Source of the DNA: PALSA-243 sp963743705
GTDB taxonomy: Bacteria; Acidobacteriota; Terriglobia; Bryobacterales; Bryobacteraceae
Length of the DNA: 64,000 nucleotides
Reading direction: 5' to 3'
NCBI GenBank assembly: GCA_963743705.1
Contig: CAVUQS010000012.1
Span: 124,001 to 188,000, forward strand
The translations under genes were made by a program, and so were the position numbers. The first letter of the stretch is position 1, and every line of letters starts with the position of its first letter. Of the stretch, positions 8,936-16,427 are shown piece by piece. Under the pieces are notes generated by a model. The model worked only from the letters and a program-made list of their open reading frames with translations. It was not told the origin of the DNA and searched no databases.

Positions 8936-9116
8936 GCTGCGCACAGTGCGCGGCGTGCCGGCTGATGTATTAGCCAGGGCGAATCGAGAAGTAGAACGCT
9001 ACGTGAGCGGGTGGCTTGAGGGACTCACTGCGCATCTGGACGACACGGAGCGCGGCACCGTGAAAAAGCGCCGCCTTCGACCTAGGAACTTGTTGAAAAA
9101 CGCAAATCCCGCGTAG
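8904..9116 (+). CDS. Small basic protein co-transcribed with ECF sigma, C-terminus altered by IS
   Basis: Starts inside the end of the sigma gene (MPKSTRPSAGKLRTVRGVPA) in another frame and gives 70 residues, very basic at both ends, with a central helix VLARANREVERYVSGWLEGL. The last nine residues are encoded by the IS element. Joining the sequences across one copy of the CTAG target, the original end would be RRLRPRCQG-stop, so the insertion only swapped the tail. Function unknown; by position a sigma regulator or RNA-polymerase-binding peptide is possible, but there is no motif to prove it. Could be a chance overlap frame. Confidence 0.4.
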   Translation: MPKSTRPSAGKLRTVRGVPADVLARANREVERYVSGWLEGLTAHLDDTERGTVKKRRLRPRNLLKNANPA

Positions 9117-10358
9117 CCTTCAAACGTTTCGAATCGTCTCTGTTTTATGCGCGGAGAAGATCAGCAGCAGTTGGGCGTTTTCAGCTACGTATCCTTGGAG
9201 GACCGGGTGCCGCAGTCACACCCGCTCCGGCCCATTCGCAAAGCGGTGGACGAGATCTTCCGAGCCATGAGCCAGGAGTTCGACGGCCTGTACGCCAAGA
9301 CCGGGCGGCCCTCGATCCCTCCCGAGCGCCTGCTGCGCGCCCTGCTGTTACAGATTTTCTACAGCATTCGCAGCGAGCGGCTGCTGATGGAGCAACTGGA
9401 GTACAACCTGCTGTTCCGTTGGTTCGTGGGCATGGAGATGGATGAGCCGGTGTGGAATCACGCGGTGTTCAGCAAGAATCGGGAACGGTTGTTAAATCAA
9501 GATGTCGCGCAAGCCTTTTTCAGCCGTGTGCTGACGCAGGCCAAACCACACCTGTCGGATGAACACTTTACCGTAGATGGCACGCTGATCGAAGCGTGGG
9601 CCAGCCAAAAGAGTTTTCAGAAGAAAGACGGCGGCGACGGAGACGGCTCGCAGTTTCGCGGCGAACGGCGCAGCAACGATACGCATGAGTCGAAGACCGA
9701 TCCCGGGGCCAAGCTGTATCGCAAAGGCAGCGGCCAGGAAGCCAAACTGGGGTATCTGGGTCACGTGCTGATGGAGAACCGCAACGGCTTGATCGTGGAT
9801 GCGATGGTGACGCAAGCGGACGGAACGGCGGAGCGGGACGCGGCCCTGCTGATGGTGCATCGCAAGTGGCGCAGGAACCGGCGCTGGGGTTCGCGTAAGC
9901 CGATCAGCGTGGGAGCCGATAAGGCATACGACACGCGGGACTTTGTGGCGACGCTGCGCGCTTATGGAGTGCGACCGCACGTAGCGCAGAATCTCAAACG
10001 GGCTGGCGGCAGCGCCATCGATGATCGGACGTCGCGGCATGAGAGTTATCAGACGAGCCAGAGGAAACGGCCATTGATCGAGAAGGCGTTTGGGTGGATG
10101 AAGCAAACCGGCGGGATGCGCAAGACCAAACTGCGCGGCTTATGGAAGGTGGGATGGCAGTTTCTGATGACTGCCGCGGCCTTCAATCTGTGGCGTCTGC
10201 CGAAGTTGCAAGCGGCAGAAGTGTAGTCGCAATCCGCGAAAAAGCGACTTTTTCAACACGGCAACCGCCCTGCGGCGCATCGATCCAGTGAAAACTCGAC
10301 TTACTGGCTCGACTGAAACCAGCTTCCGTCGCCCGTTGATGCATTTTTCAACAAGTTC
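9086..10358 (+). mobile_element. IS5-family insertion sequence with CTAG target duplication
   Basis: The 1273-bp element is bounded by inverted repeats: GAACTTGTTGAAAAACGC at the left and the complement of GAACTTGTTGAAAAATGC at the right (one mismatch in 18). CTAG flanks both ends (9082-9085 and 10359-10362), matching the YTAR-type 4-bp target preference of IS5. One intact transposase gene fills the element. Perfect ends and target repeat suggest recent insertion. Confidence 0.85.
9147..10226 (+). CDS. IS5-family transposase
   Basis: 359 residues, DDE-type transposase catalysing cut-and-paste movement of the surrounding element. The N-terminal part (residues 10-110, VPQSHPLRPIRKAVDEIFRA and GRPSIPPERLLRALLLQIFY) is the DUF772-type helical domain. 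The first catalytic Asp is in HFTVDGTLIEAWAS (about residue 144), the second in ISVGADKAYDTRDFV (about residue 258), and the Glu in RPLIEKAFGWMKQTGG (about residue 314). Length and order fit intact IS5 members. The ATG at 9147 lies 61 bases inside the element. Confidence 0.92.
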   Translation: MRGEDQQQLGVFSYVSLEDRVPQSHPLRPIRKAVDEIFRAMSQEFDGLYAKTGRPSIPPERLLRALLLQIFYSIRSERLLMEQLEYNLLFRWFVGMEMDEPVWNHAVFSKNRERLLNQDVAQAFFSRVLTQAKPHLSDEHFTVDGTLIEAWASQKSFQKKDGGDGDGSQFRGERRSNDTHESKTDPGAKLYRKGSGQEAKLGYLGHVLMENRNGLIVDAMVTQADGTAERDAALLMVHRKWRRNRRWGSRKPISVGADKAYDTRDFVATLRAYGVRPHVAQNLKRAGGSAIDDRTSRHESYQTSQRKRPLIEKAFGWMKQTGGMRKTKLRGLWKVGWQFLMTAAAFNLWRLPKLQAAEV

Positions 10359-10862
10359 CTAGATGTCAAGGTTAATGGCATACGGTTGTCCCAGTGCGTC
10401 CGCAAATGCGGCAATGACGTTTTCCGGGTACAGCGGGCATCCGTCAGCTTCCGCGCTTTTCAACTCTTCGAAGTCACCGTAAATCTCCATCGTTGCGGTG
10501 CCGTCATTGTCTTCGGGATCGCACACGTAAACCACGAGCGCGCCCTTTTTGGTCTGGGCAAGTTCGTACGTGACATGGCTATCCCATCGGATTGCGGAAT
10601 TCTCTTCCTGTTCGGCCCGCAGATCGTCATTTGCGTCGATAAGCCATCGCCCCTCGAAAGTTTTGCGAATTGTCAGGGCTCCTTGGCTACGCCTGGTTTC
10701 AAGGGTGATCTTCGCCGTCTTCCCCCGGGCTGGCGGCTGGTGGTCCATTCGCTGGCGCAGGCAGTCCACGAAAATCGAGGAAAGGCTATCGCCGAGTTTC
10801 GTTTTAGCCTTCTCCAAAAGCGGGAGATCGGCTTCTTTGACGTACAGCGTTGTGTTTGGCAT
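10359..10862 (-). CDS. EXLDI-like protein
   Basis: 167 residues. MPNTTLYVKEADLPLLEKAK and the following LGDSLSSIFVDCLRQ resemble the start of the EXLDI family, and the protein ends INLDI, close to the C-terminal Glu-X-Leu-Asp-Ile signature of that family; the middle contains beta-rich TIRKTFEGRWLI and TATMEIYGDFEEL. The family's function is not known to me; members are small soluble bacterial proteins. Its stop codon TAG lies inside the CTAG duplicated by the IS element, so the coding sequence survived unchanged. Start at ATG 10862. Divergent promoter region 10863-10919 is AT-rich. It may be a prophage accessory gene rather than a structural one. Confidence 0.6.
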   Translation of the reverse strand: MPNTTLYVKEADLPLLEKAKTKLGDSLSSIFVDCLRQRMDHQPPARGKTAKITLETRRSQGALTIRKTFEGRWLIDANDDLRAEQEENSAIRWDSHVTYELAQTKKGALVVYVCDPEDNDGTATMEIYGDFEELKSAEADGCPLYPENVIAAFADALGQPYAINLDI

Positions 10863-10919
10863 ATAAGTATCTTTATACGTATATGTGCTGTTGTCAAGAT
10901 AAAATATGGGATTCGGACT

Positions 10920-12335
10920 TCAGTCCGGAAGATTCGCGCGATTCACCAGGCGCACAGATGCTTTCGGGGCTCCCCACTGATGGGCGCACTGCGCGCAGCG
11001 CCAGCCGCCAGTTGCCACGGGCGAGACACACGTAGCGCCGCACTTCTGGCACGCTCCCGCGGGTTCCTCCACCGTCTTCGCGCCGCGATCCATCTCCGCC
11101 TGTCCTTCGCGGAGAAATTGTGTTAAACCAAGCGGCAATTCCTTGCCTATTCCACTCCACGCCAGCGCCAAGGCCATCACGGTGTCGTCGTGCCCGGAGC
11201 CAGGCGCGCTGTAGCGGAACTGCCCCCCTGGTAGCTGCTCAACCGCGAATGCCTGCAGCTCACTCAAGAGAACGGCATCGTCCAAGATCGCGATGCTGCC
11301 ATTCTCGAAGGCCAGCGCCAACGCCTCGATGATTCGTGCCTTCGATGTATTCGTGGTCGTGAACCCCTCAACTGGCAGGCCAGCGCGGGTAAGTTCTTCA
11401 GCTACAGGTTCTCCTATGCTGTTCATTTCGCAGATGACTTTCGACGGCCGCCAGCGATCGCACAGCGCCTGCAGCCTGCCGCGCTGGACAACGTAATCCA
11501 CTTTGTTGGATCTGTCCATGGCCACCATGGCACGCGCTGTGAGGTCGAGCACGACGTAGCAGGTGAAGTCGTTGGACCTGCCCCAATCTACCCCGACGAC
11601 GTATTCATGACCTGCTTCCGGCCCTTCCTTGCGCTCTGCGGTAGCACACTCCATGATGTGTCTGAACACCGAGCCCTCCCAACTGACAAAGTTTGCCAGA
11701 AACTCCTGGGAAAAGGAAGCCTCAGTCATGTCACGACGCGCCGCCTCAATCTCTTCCGGCGCGATGTGCTGGTTACCGGACGTAGGTCGCTGCCAGCTTG
11801 CCCAGTCATCGCGCTCTGGATCTTGCCCGCGGTCGAACAAAAGTTTGAAATCGTTAAATCCTCTGGGCGTACTCATAAACCAAGCGCTGCCCCTATGGTC
11901 TGTAAGAGTAGGCCGGATCGCATTTTGCCACGCGGCATTCAGTTGCGGCACCAATGCGGCTTCATCGATAATCGCCACCTTCAGGGCGCGGCCTCGAACG
12001 CTGTTTGAAACGTCGCCATCGAGCGAGAACATGGTGACACTGCCGCCGCCCCTGAACTCCAGGCGAAACTCAGCATTGCTTCTGCCGCTGACAACGGGCG
12101 CTAGAACGTCCTGAAGATCGCGCCATGCTTCGGCCTGGAGCTTGAACGTCGGCGCGAACCAGCCGCACGGGAAGCCCTCCAGCGCGGGTTTTACGATGCG
12201 ATCTATGCCAAGGGTACTCTTACCCCACCTGCGGCCGCACGCGAGTACGTTAAAGCGGCGCGCTTCGCTTAGCACCTGACGCTGGGCTGTATGCAAGCTG
12301 GGCAGATTGATCGTGATGGCGGAACTGTGGCTCAT
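10920..12335 (-). CDS. Phage terminase large subunit
   Basis: 471 residues; the ATP-driven DNA packaging motor and nuclease. The ATPase domain has the Walker A variant ACGRRWGKSTLG (about residues 32-43), Walker B KVAIIDEAA (about 120) and the coupling motif FMSTPRG. The RNase H-like nuclease starts at YVVGVDWGRSNDFTCYV (first metal Asp), with CEMNSIGE and SGHDDTVMALALA as later metal ligands. The C-terminal 50 residues add CQKCGATC and WRCAQCAHQW, a zinc ribbon that is unusual on terminases. GGAGGGAG precedes the ATG. The serine recombinase and small-subunit-like gene lie just upstream in the same direction. Confidence 0.92.
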   Translation of the reverse strand: MSHSSAITINLPSLHTAQRQVLSEARRFNVLACGRRWGKSTLGIDRIVKPALEGFPCGWFAPTFKLQAEAWRDLQDVLAPVVSGRSNAEFRLEFRGGGSVTMFSLDGDVSNSVRGRALKVAIIDEAALVPQLNAAWQNAIRPTLTDHRGSAWFMSTPRGFNDFKLLFDRGQDPERDDWASWQRPTSGNQHIAPEEIEAARRDMTEASFSQEFLANFVSWEGSVFRHIMECATAERKEGPEAGHEYVVGVDWGRSNDFTCYVVLDLTARAMVAMDRSNKVDYVVQRGRLQALCDRWRPSKVICEMNSIGEPVAEELTRAGLPVEGFTTTNTSKARIIEALALAFENGSIAILDDAVLLSELQAFAVEQLPGGQFRYSAPGSGHDDTVMALALAWSGIGKELPLGLTQFLREGQAEMDRGAKTVEEPAGACQKCGATCVSPVATGGWRCAQCAHQWGAPKASVRLVNRANLPD

Positions 12336-12373
12336 TAATAAACTCCCTCCGAAGGAATTGAAAAGCGGTTTGG

Positions 12374-12964
12374 CTAGTTCGCCTTGAGGATGCGTTGCAC
12401 GGTCATGGCGCTAACGCCAGTCTGTTCCGCTACCTGCCTGATGCTCAGACCCTTGCTACTAAGCACCAGGACGCGCTCAGTGCGCACGGCGGCGCGTGGG
12501 CGACCTAAGACCGTTCCTGCCGCCCTGGCGCGATTCAGGCCCGCTGTAACGCGCTCTGAGATGCGTATGCGCTCCTGCTTGGCGATTGTGGCGAGAATGG
12601 CCAGCACGGCATCGCGAAAAACGCCGATGGATCGCAAGTACTCTTCTCTGAAGCTGAACCACTCCACGCCATAGCCTGTGAGCTTCTGCAGGTGCTGGAG
12701 CGTCTCAAGCACGCCTTCGCGGCTGAAGCGATCGAGCGACCAGAACAGCACCAAGTCGAATTCCTTGCGGCTGGCTGCCTCGAACATGCGCCGGAATGCG
12801 GGCCTGTCCGCAGTCTTACCTGAAGCTTTGTCGATGTACTCCTCGGCAAGCGTCCAACCCTCGGAGGCTTTCCGCTCAACGAAAGCCCGAAGCTCCCGAA
12901 GCTGGTTTTCATGATCCTGCCCGCGATCTTTGGTGCTGACTCTGGCGTACAATGCGATCCGCAT
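12374..12964 (-). CDS. Serine recombinase (resolvase/invertase family)
   Basis: 196 residues. The catalytic serine lies in MRIALYARVSTKDRGQDHEN (YARVS), followed by the resolvase core with LFWSLDRFSREGV and the long E helix AILATIAKQERIRISERVTA. The C-terminus (SSKGLSIRQVAEQTGVSAMT) is the small HTH_7 DNA-binding domain. Size fits small resolvases/invertases rather than large integrases. It sits between the candidate small terminase gene (77 bases away) and the large terminase (38 bases away), where phages sometimes carry such enzymes. It may resolve phage dimers or invert a segment; no clear inverted site pair was seen. Upstream lies a 12-bp palindrome. Confidence 0.88.
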   Translation of the reverse strand: MRIALYARVSTKDRGQDHENQLRELRAFVERKASEGWTLAEEYIDKASGKTADRPAFRRMFEAASRKEFDLVLFWSLDRFSREGVLETLQHLQKLTGYGVEWFSFREEYLRSIGVFRDAVLAILATIAKQERIRISERVTAGLNRARAAGTVLGRPRAAVRTERVLVLSSKGLSIRQVAEQTGVSAMTVQRILKAN

Positions 12965-12984
12965 AAGTGAATCGATTGTATCAT

Positions 12985-12996
12985 AAACATATGTTT
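12985..12996. promoter_or_regulatory. Palindrome AAACATATGTTT upstream of recombinase
   Basis: Perfect 12-bp palindrome 20 bases upstream of the serine recombinase ATG, in an AT-rich 76-base spacer. A -10-like TATGAT/TACAAT run lies between it and the gene on the minus strand. It could be an autoregulatory operator for the recombinase's own HTH. Confidence 0.45.
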
Positions 12997-13040
12997 TTGC
13001 TACACCAAAATCACCGAAATAAGCCCTTTATTTGCGCCAG

Positions 13041-13502
13041 CTATTCCCCGGCCGGAAGAGAGGGTTTTTGATACACCGTCGGCGTCTGGCCAGACACCAT
13101 CAGTGCCTTATCAACGTAGACAACCTCGATGCGCTGCACAGTCGGCCCGCGATCTGCCAACTGCCCATCCAGCTTGCCCAGCAGCTCCAGGATGCCGCGT
13201 ACCTCGCGTATCGCCCTCAGAGCCGTGTCAAGCTGCCCAGCGGCTTCTGCGCGCTCCAGAATCCCCAGCGCTCGCGCGTGAAGGCTTCGGGCCTGCCCTA
13301 TCAAGTTTTCCCCGATTTCTATGTCGCGCTCCTTTTTCGCAACGGCAATGGTTTGAGCGAGATGCTTCTGGCTGTGCCGTACCAGGGAGCCCATCGTAAC
13401 GGAGCAACGCTCCACAATGCTCCGGAGGGAATCGGAGCGAATCAAAGCGGCGTCGATCTCCGCTCGCTTGGGATGAGTGCAGATTGTGCAGGTGCGCGGC
13501 AT
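13041..13502 (-). CDS. Candidate terminase small subunit / DNA-binding protein
   Basis: 153 residues. The N-terminus MPRTCTICTHPKRAEIDAAL contains a CxxC-x-HP motif, then SLRSIVERCSVTMGSLVRHS, a helix-turn-helix-like segment ending in the RHxxxHL pattern I associate with short phage DNA-binding proteins next to terminases. The rest is helical (RSLHARALGILERAEAAGQL). As the gene upstream of the recombinase and the large terminase on the same strand it is the best small-subunit candidate, where it would recognise the packaging site. Start at ATG 13502, preceded by AAAGGGAA; a longer frame upstream would overlap the divergent zinc-ribbon gene. Confidence 0.6.
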   Translation of the reverse strand: MPRTCTICTHPKRAEIDAALIRSDSLRSIVERCSVTMGSLVRHSQKHLAQTIAVAKKERDIEIGENLIGQARSLHARALGILERAEAAGQLDTALRAIREVRGILELLGKLDGQLADRGPTVQRIEVVYVDKALMVSGQTPTVYQKPSLPAGE

Positions 13503-13566
13503 TGCGAGTGTTCCCTTTCTTGGTTTAACCGGAGCCGAGATACAATGCGACGGGAGAAAGAAACAA

Positions 13567-13728
13567 ATGTCTGATGCTGATGACCAACCCAATCTTGGGA
13601 CCCGGAATTGCCCAAAATGTGGGACCGATCTTTCCGGAGAAAAGTTAAAGCGTATAAAGTCGGGTTGGGGTGCTACCTGCCCGAACTGCGGGCTCGTAGA
13701 GCTGCGTTCCGTCGGACGCGTGGACTAA
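13567..13728 (+). CDS. Small zinc-ribbon protein
   Basis: 53 residues. After a polar start (MSDADDQPNLG) it has NCPKCGTDLSG and GATCPNCGLVELRS, a classical CxxC-CxxC zinc ribbon. GGGAGAAAG precedes the ATG at 13567. It is divergent from the small-terminase-like gene and convergent with the secreted-protein gene. Function unknown; perhaps a nucleic-acid-binding accessory. Confidence 0.55.
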   Translation: MSDADDQPNLGTRNCPKCGTDLSGEKLKRIKSGWGATCPNCGLVELRSVGRVD

Positions 13729-13779
13729 GCCTGGGACCGCGCACGCAGTTTCTGACGCCCAAACAGGATTTTACGATTT

Positions 13780-14589
13780 TCACCGAAACGAGCTGAATGG
13801 GGGTCCGAAAAGAAGCAATTGGCTGAAATAGTCAATATCGATCTGTTTATGTTCGGCTGCGAAATTCACCGCTGCCGCGCCAGGTACAAGGGCCCCCGTC
13901 GGCTCGCCGCCCGACACCGTGACTTCTGTTGCTAAATCTAACGCCGATAGCTTGCTCGCCACCTTGCACCCAATATGCGTGCTGTCAATACGTCGGATCT
14001 GCAGCGCAACGGAGCCCGATGTGAATGCGACGCCGGTGTCAACGCGCGTAGAAGTGCCGCCATTGTTCGCCACGCAGAACCAGTCGGTATCGATAGTCGA
14101 TGAGCATCCGCCACCACCGCCCGTTACTGCGCAGCGCTCAAGATACAAGCCGCCAGTCGGAGGATTGAGTATCACACTGGCATTAAACAATCCGAACCGC
14201 ACGTTCATGTTCGCTGTCGGGTTCGTTCCACCCGAACTGTAGATTTTCCATTCCTGTAGAAAATTCTCCGAGGCGTCCTGGGTGGGTACGTCACCGAGCA
14301 CAATGGCCGCAAGACTATTGGCGACCGTCCCGGTATCGAGCTGCAAGAGCCCGGGAGCGCCCGGCTGACCGATGTCGGGAAAAACGAATCCTGAGTTGGG
14401 TTGAAACCATGGGAGACAGCCGCCCGGCGCCGCGCCGGCACAATTGAAATCGTCGTAGATAAAAGAGCCACGCCCCGCAAAATCGAGAGGTGGGTCACTG
14501 ATCGGATTGTGGTGGAAGGGCAAGGTCTGCGAGGCCGCCACAAAGACGACACAGAGGAGAAGAACAGCGCGAGCAAATGACTTTTTCAT
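13780..14589 (-). CDS. Secreted prophage cargo protein, unknown function
   Basis: 269 residues with a clear Sec signal peptide (MKKSFARAVLLLCVVFVAAS). The mature part is rich in Gly, Asn, Thr and beta-strand patterns (NMNVRFGLFNASVILNPPTG, SVALQIRRIDSTHIGCKVAS) and has several Cys residues; it looks like a lectin-like or jelly-roll fold of the kind used in phage or host adhesins, but I cannot name a family. A signal peptide is unusual for a virion protein, so a lysogenic-conversion (moron) product exported by the host is more likely. GGAAAG precedes the ATG. It lies between the cold-shock gene and the packaging genes. Confidence 0.6.
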   Translation of the reverse strand: MKKSFARAVLLLCVVFVAASQTLPFHHNPISDPPLDFAGRGSFIYDDFNCAGAAPGGCLPWFQPNSGFVFPDIGQPGAPGLLQLDTGTVANSLAAIVLGDVPTQDASENFLQEWKIYSSGGTNPTANMNVRFGLFNASVILNPPTGGLYLERCAVTGGGGGCSSTIDTDWFCVANNGGTSTRVDTGVAFTSGSVALQIRRIDSTHIGCKVASKLSALDLATEVTVSGGEPTGALVPGAAAVNFAAEHKQIDIDYFSQLLLFGPPFSSFR

Positions 14590-14653
14590 GATTAGCTTTC
14601 CTTTTACCTGGAGATGGCTCCAAATAAGTGGTGTTTGGGTTTCCGAGTAGTAT

Positions 14654-14890
14654 TTACGCCGCGGCTTCCGTCCGCTGAATCACCTTCACCCGCGCCGCGT
14701 GCGTTCTTCCGCGATCGTCCTTCCCGACCTGATACTCAACCACGTCTCCCACAAAAAGCTCAGGGTGGCTGTCCGTTGCCGAAGTGAGAATTTCAGCCCA
14801 ATGCACGAATATCCGTGGTGCGAGGCCGTCCCTTGGCTGTATAAGGCCCCATCCGTGCCTGAAACTAACTACTGTTCCTCGGTGTCTCAT
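14654..14890 (-). CDS. Cold-shock-domain-like protein
   Basis: 78 residues. MRHRGTVVSFRHGWGLIQPR, then IFVHWAEI and VVEYQVGKDDRGRTHAARVK, follow the cold-shock OB-fold, with the first RNP-like motif changed from the usual K-G-F-G-F-I to HGWGLI. Such proteins bind single-stranded nucleic acid and could help phage DNA replication or translation. Start chosen at ATG 14890 because GGAGGGGT lies 8 bases upstream and it forms an ATGA overlap with the gene before it. Confidence 0.75.
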   Translation of the reverse strand: MRHRGTVVSFRHGWGLIQPRDGLAPRIFVHWAEILTSATDSHPELFVGDVVEYQVGKDDRGRTHAARVKVIQRTEAAA

Positions 14891-15279
14891 CGTTCCGACC
14901 CCTCCATGGGTCGCCTCATTTTGTCCATCGCTCGTAGCGCCTGGCCGCGGGCGCAACTGCAGCGAACCGCTATGCGGCCTTTATCGCCTTCGCGGATCAC
15001 GAATGGCTCACCGTGGCAATGGTCGCAACCATCCGGCAGCCCACTTCCCCTGTTGAAGCGCTGGGCCAGATCGATTAGATCCGCAACCTTCGGCGCGACC
15101 GTCTTGTTATCTAGCCAATGGTCGATAATCGCTTTCGCGATCGAATGGTCCCGGGCGAAGTGATGCAGCCGTTCCGCCAGCAACCCGCGCACTTTGTCGT
15201 CGGCCGGGAAGTAATCCAAACCGCTGCACAGGCGAATGAGATTTGCGCACGTCGCGCAGCCGTGATTAGTGGCTTCCAT
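14887..15279 (-). CDS. Prophage zinc-binding protein near replication gene
   Basis: 130 residues from ATG 15279 (a second ATG at 15300 is possible). It has CATCANLIRLC at the N-terminus and, near the end, CDHCHGEPFVI with VRCSCARGQ, a zinc-ribbon pair often seen in small proteins beside phage replication initiators. The middle is helical (RLHHFARDHSIAKAIIDHWL). The gene overlaps the replication protein upstream and the cold-shock gene downstream, so the three form one early operon. A helicase-loader or DNA-binding accessory is plausible but unproven. Confidence 0.55.
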   Translation of the reverse strand: MEATNHGCATCANLIRLCSGLDYFPADDKVRGLLAERLHHFARDHSIAKAIIDHWLDNKTVAPKVADLIDLAQRFNRGSGLPDGCDHCHGEPFVIREGDKGRIAVRCSCARGQALRAMDKMRRPMEGSER

Positions 15280-16186
15280 TGGCGATAGACTCCCATTCAC
15301 GGTCGATCTCGCGCTGTTTCCGCTGCTCCCGCGTCAACGTCGGCTCGCGCTGCTTCGCTGTGCGCGTCCAAGGCTGCCCCTTGAACCAGTTCGCGGGATA
15401 GGGAATCATTGCCACGTCGCGATCGGCCCATGCCGGCAGTTCGGCCAGCAACGCCGGTAAGACACGCTCCCGCAGATCGGAATCACTCAACCGCAAGGAT
15501 GCCGCTTCCATAGCGGCCTTCACCCAATCCGACTCATTGAGCGGTTTACCAGACTGCGCATAGCGTTCCTGGAATTCCTCCCAAGCATCAGGCGAGATTC
15601 CATCTATCTTTGGTCGAATGGGAAGCACTCGGCCCGGCGCCGCAACTGGCTCTGGTATCTGGCGGGGCTCTGGTATCTGGCTCTGGCGGGGCTCTGGCTC
15701 TGGTGGGACGCCCGGCGTACGCACGTCGTGCTCACTCAGCGTGTCCGATTCTGTATTCCGTGCGCACGGTTCGGCGTTTCGTGCGCACGAGCTGTAAAAT
15801 TCGGCTGCGGCTTCGCGTTCCCGGCTTGGCAGTTTGGAGATTTTGGGAGCGTAGCCGCCTACGAAAAACTGGCGCGCGCGCGCTAGTTTCATGTTGATCG
15901 CGTCGTCGGCATGCTCGTACCACTGGTGGATGACGAGCCGTTCTTTGGGGTCACGATCTAACCATCCGGATGCAACCAGCCCCTCGATCAATTTCGATTC
16001 ATCGCCGCGGTAGTCGATACCCAGAGCGATGTCTTCATCGCTGAGCTTCCCAATGTCGCCGCGTGGTGCTTCTCGGGCGGCCAGGTGCCAAATGCTCTCC
16101 AGAATGCCTACGCCTTGCCACTGTGGAATATCCAGCCGGCGGCAAAGCCTTTTCATCTTCGTGTGCGAAACGGCTTCACGTTTCAT
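15266..16186 (-). CDS. Phage replication initiator-like protein (winged helix)
   Basis: About 306 residues. MKREAVSHTKMKRLCRRLDI and PQWQGVGILESIWHLAAREA, then IALGIDYRGDESKLIEGLVA, form the N-terminal winged-helix of phage replisome organisers that bind the phage origin. A Pro/Glu-rich linker follows (including three short repeats of PEPRQ-type sequence around residues 180-200), then a helical C-terminal part ending in a basic region. Start chosen at ATG 16186 with GGGAGAG upstream. It is the first gene of the rightward-end operon, close to the attR-side arm sites, as expected for early genes. Confidence 0.65.
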   Translation of the reverse strand: MKREAVSHTKMKRLCRRLDIPQWQGVGILESIWHLAAREAPRGDIGKLSDEDIALGIDYRGDESKLIEGLVASGWLDRDPKERLVIHQWYEHADDAINMKLARARQFFVGGYAPKISKLPSREREAAAEFYSSCARNAEPCARNTESDTLSEHDVRTPGVPPEPEPRQSQIPEPRQIPEPVAAPGRVLPIRPKIDGISPDAWEEFQERYAQSGKPLNESDWVKAAMEAASLRLSDSDLRERVLPALLAELPAWADRDVAMIPYPANWFKGQPWTRTAKQREPTLTREQRKQREIDREWESIANGSH

Positions 16187-16427
16187 GGTGTGCGCTCTCC
16201 CGAAGCGCGATTTCCGCTTGCTTGAAATGCGGCGGACCTCCAACCGGGCAAGGGAGGTATCCAGCTTTCGCCGCGGCGGATCAGGCCGAGGCTAGGAGGT
16301 CCGCGATGCGGCTGCCGTCGGCAACCGCAAACTTAAAAAGATCGACCCGCGCGATTGGTGGCATCCGCGGGCCGGTTATGTAATCGAAATTGGATTCAGA
16401 CGGCGAGGAAATCGGGATCAAAAACCC
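16187..16427. other. Gene-poor right end of prophage
   Basis: No gene supported. A plus-strand frame reading IDPRDWWHPRAGYVIEIGF runs through here to the arm sites but has a stop right before it and no start codon, so it may be a remnant. Promoters for the early operon should lie here. Confidence 0.35.
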
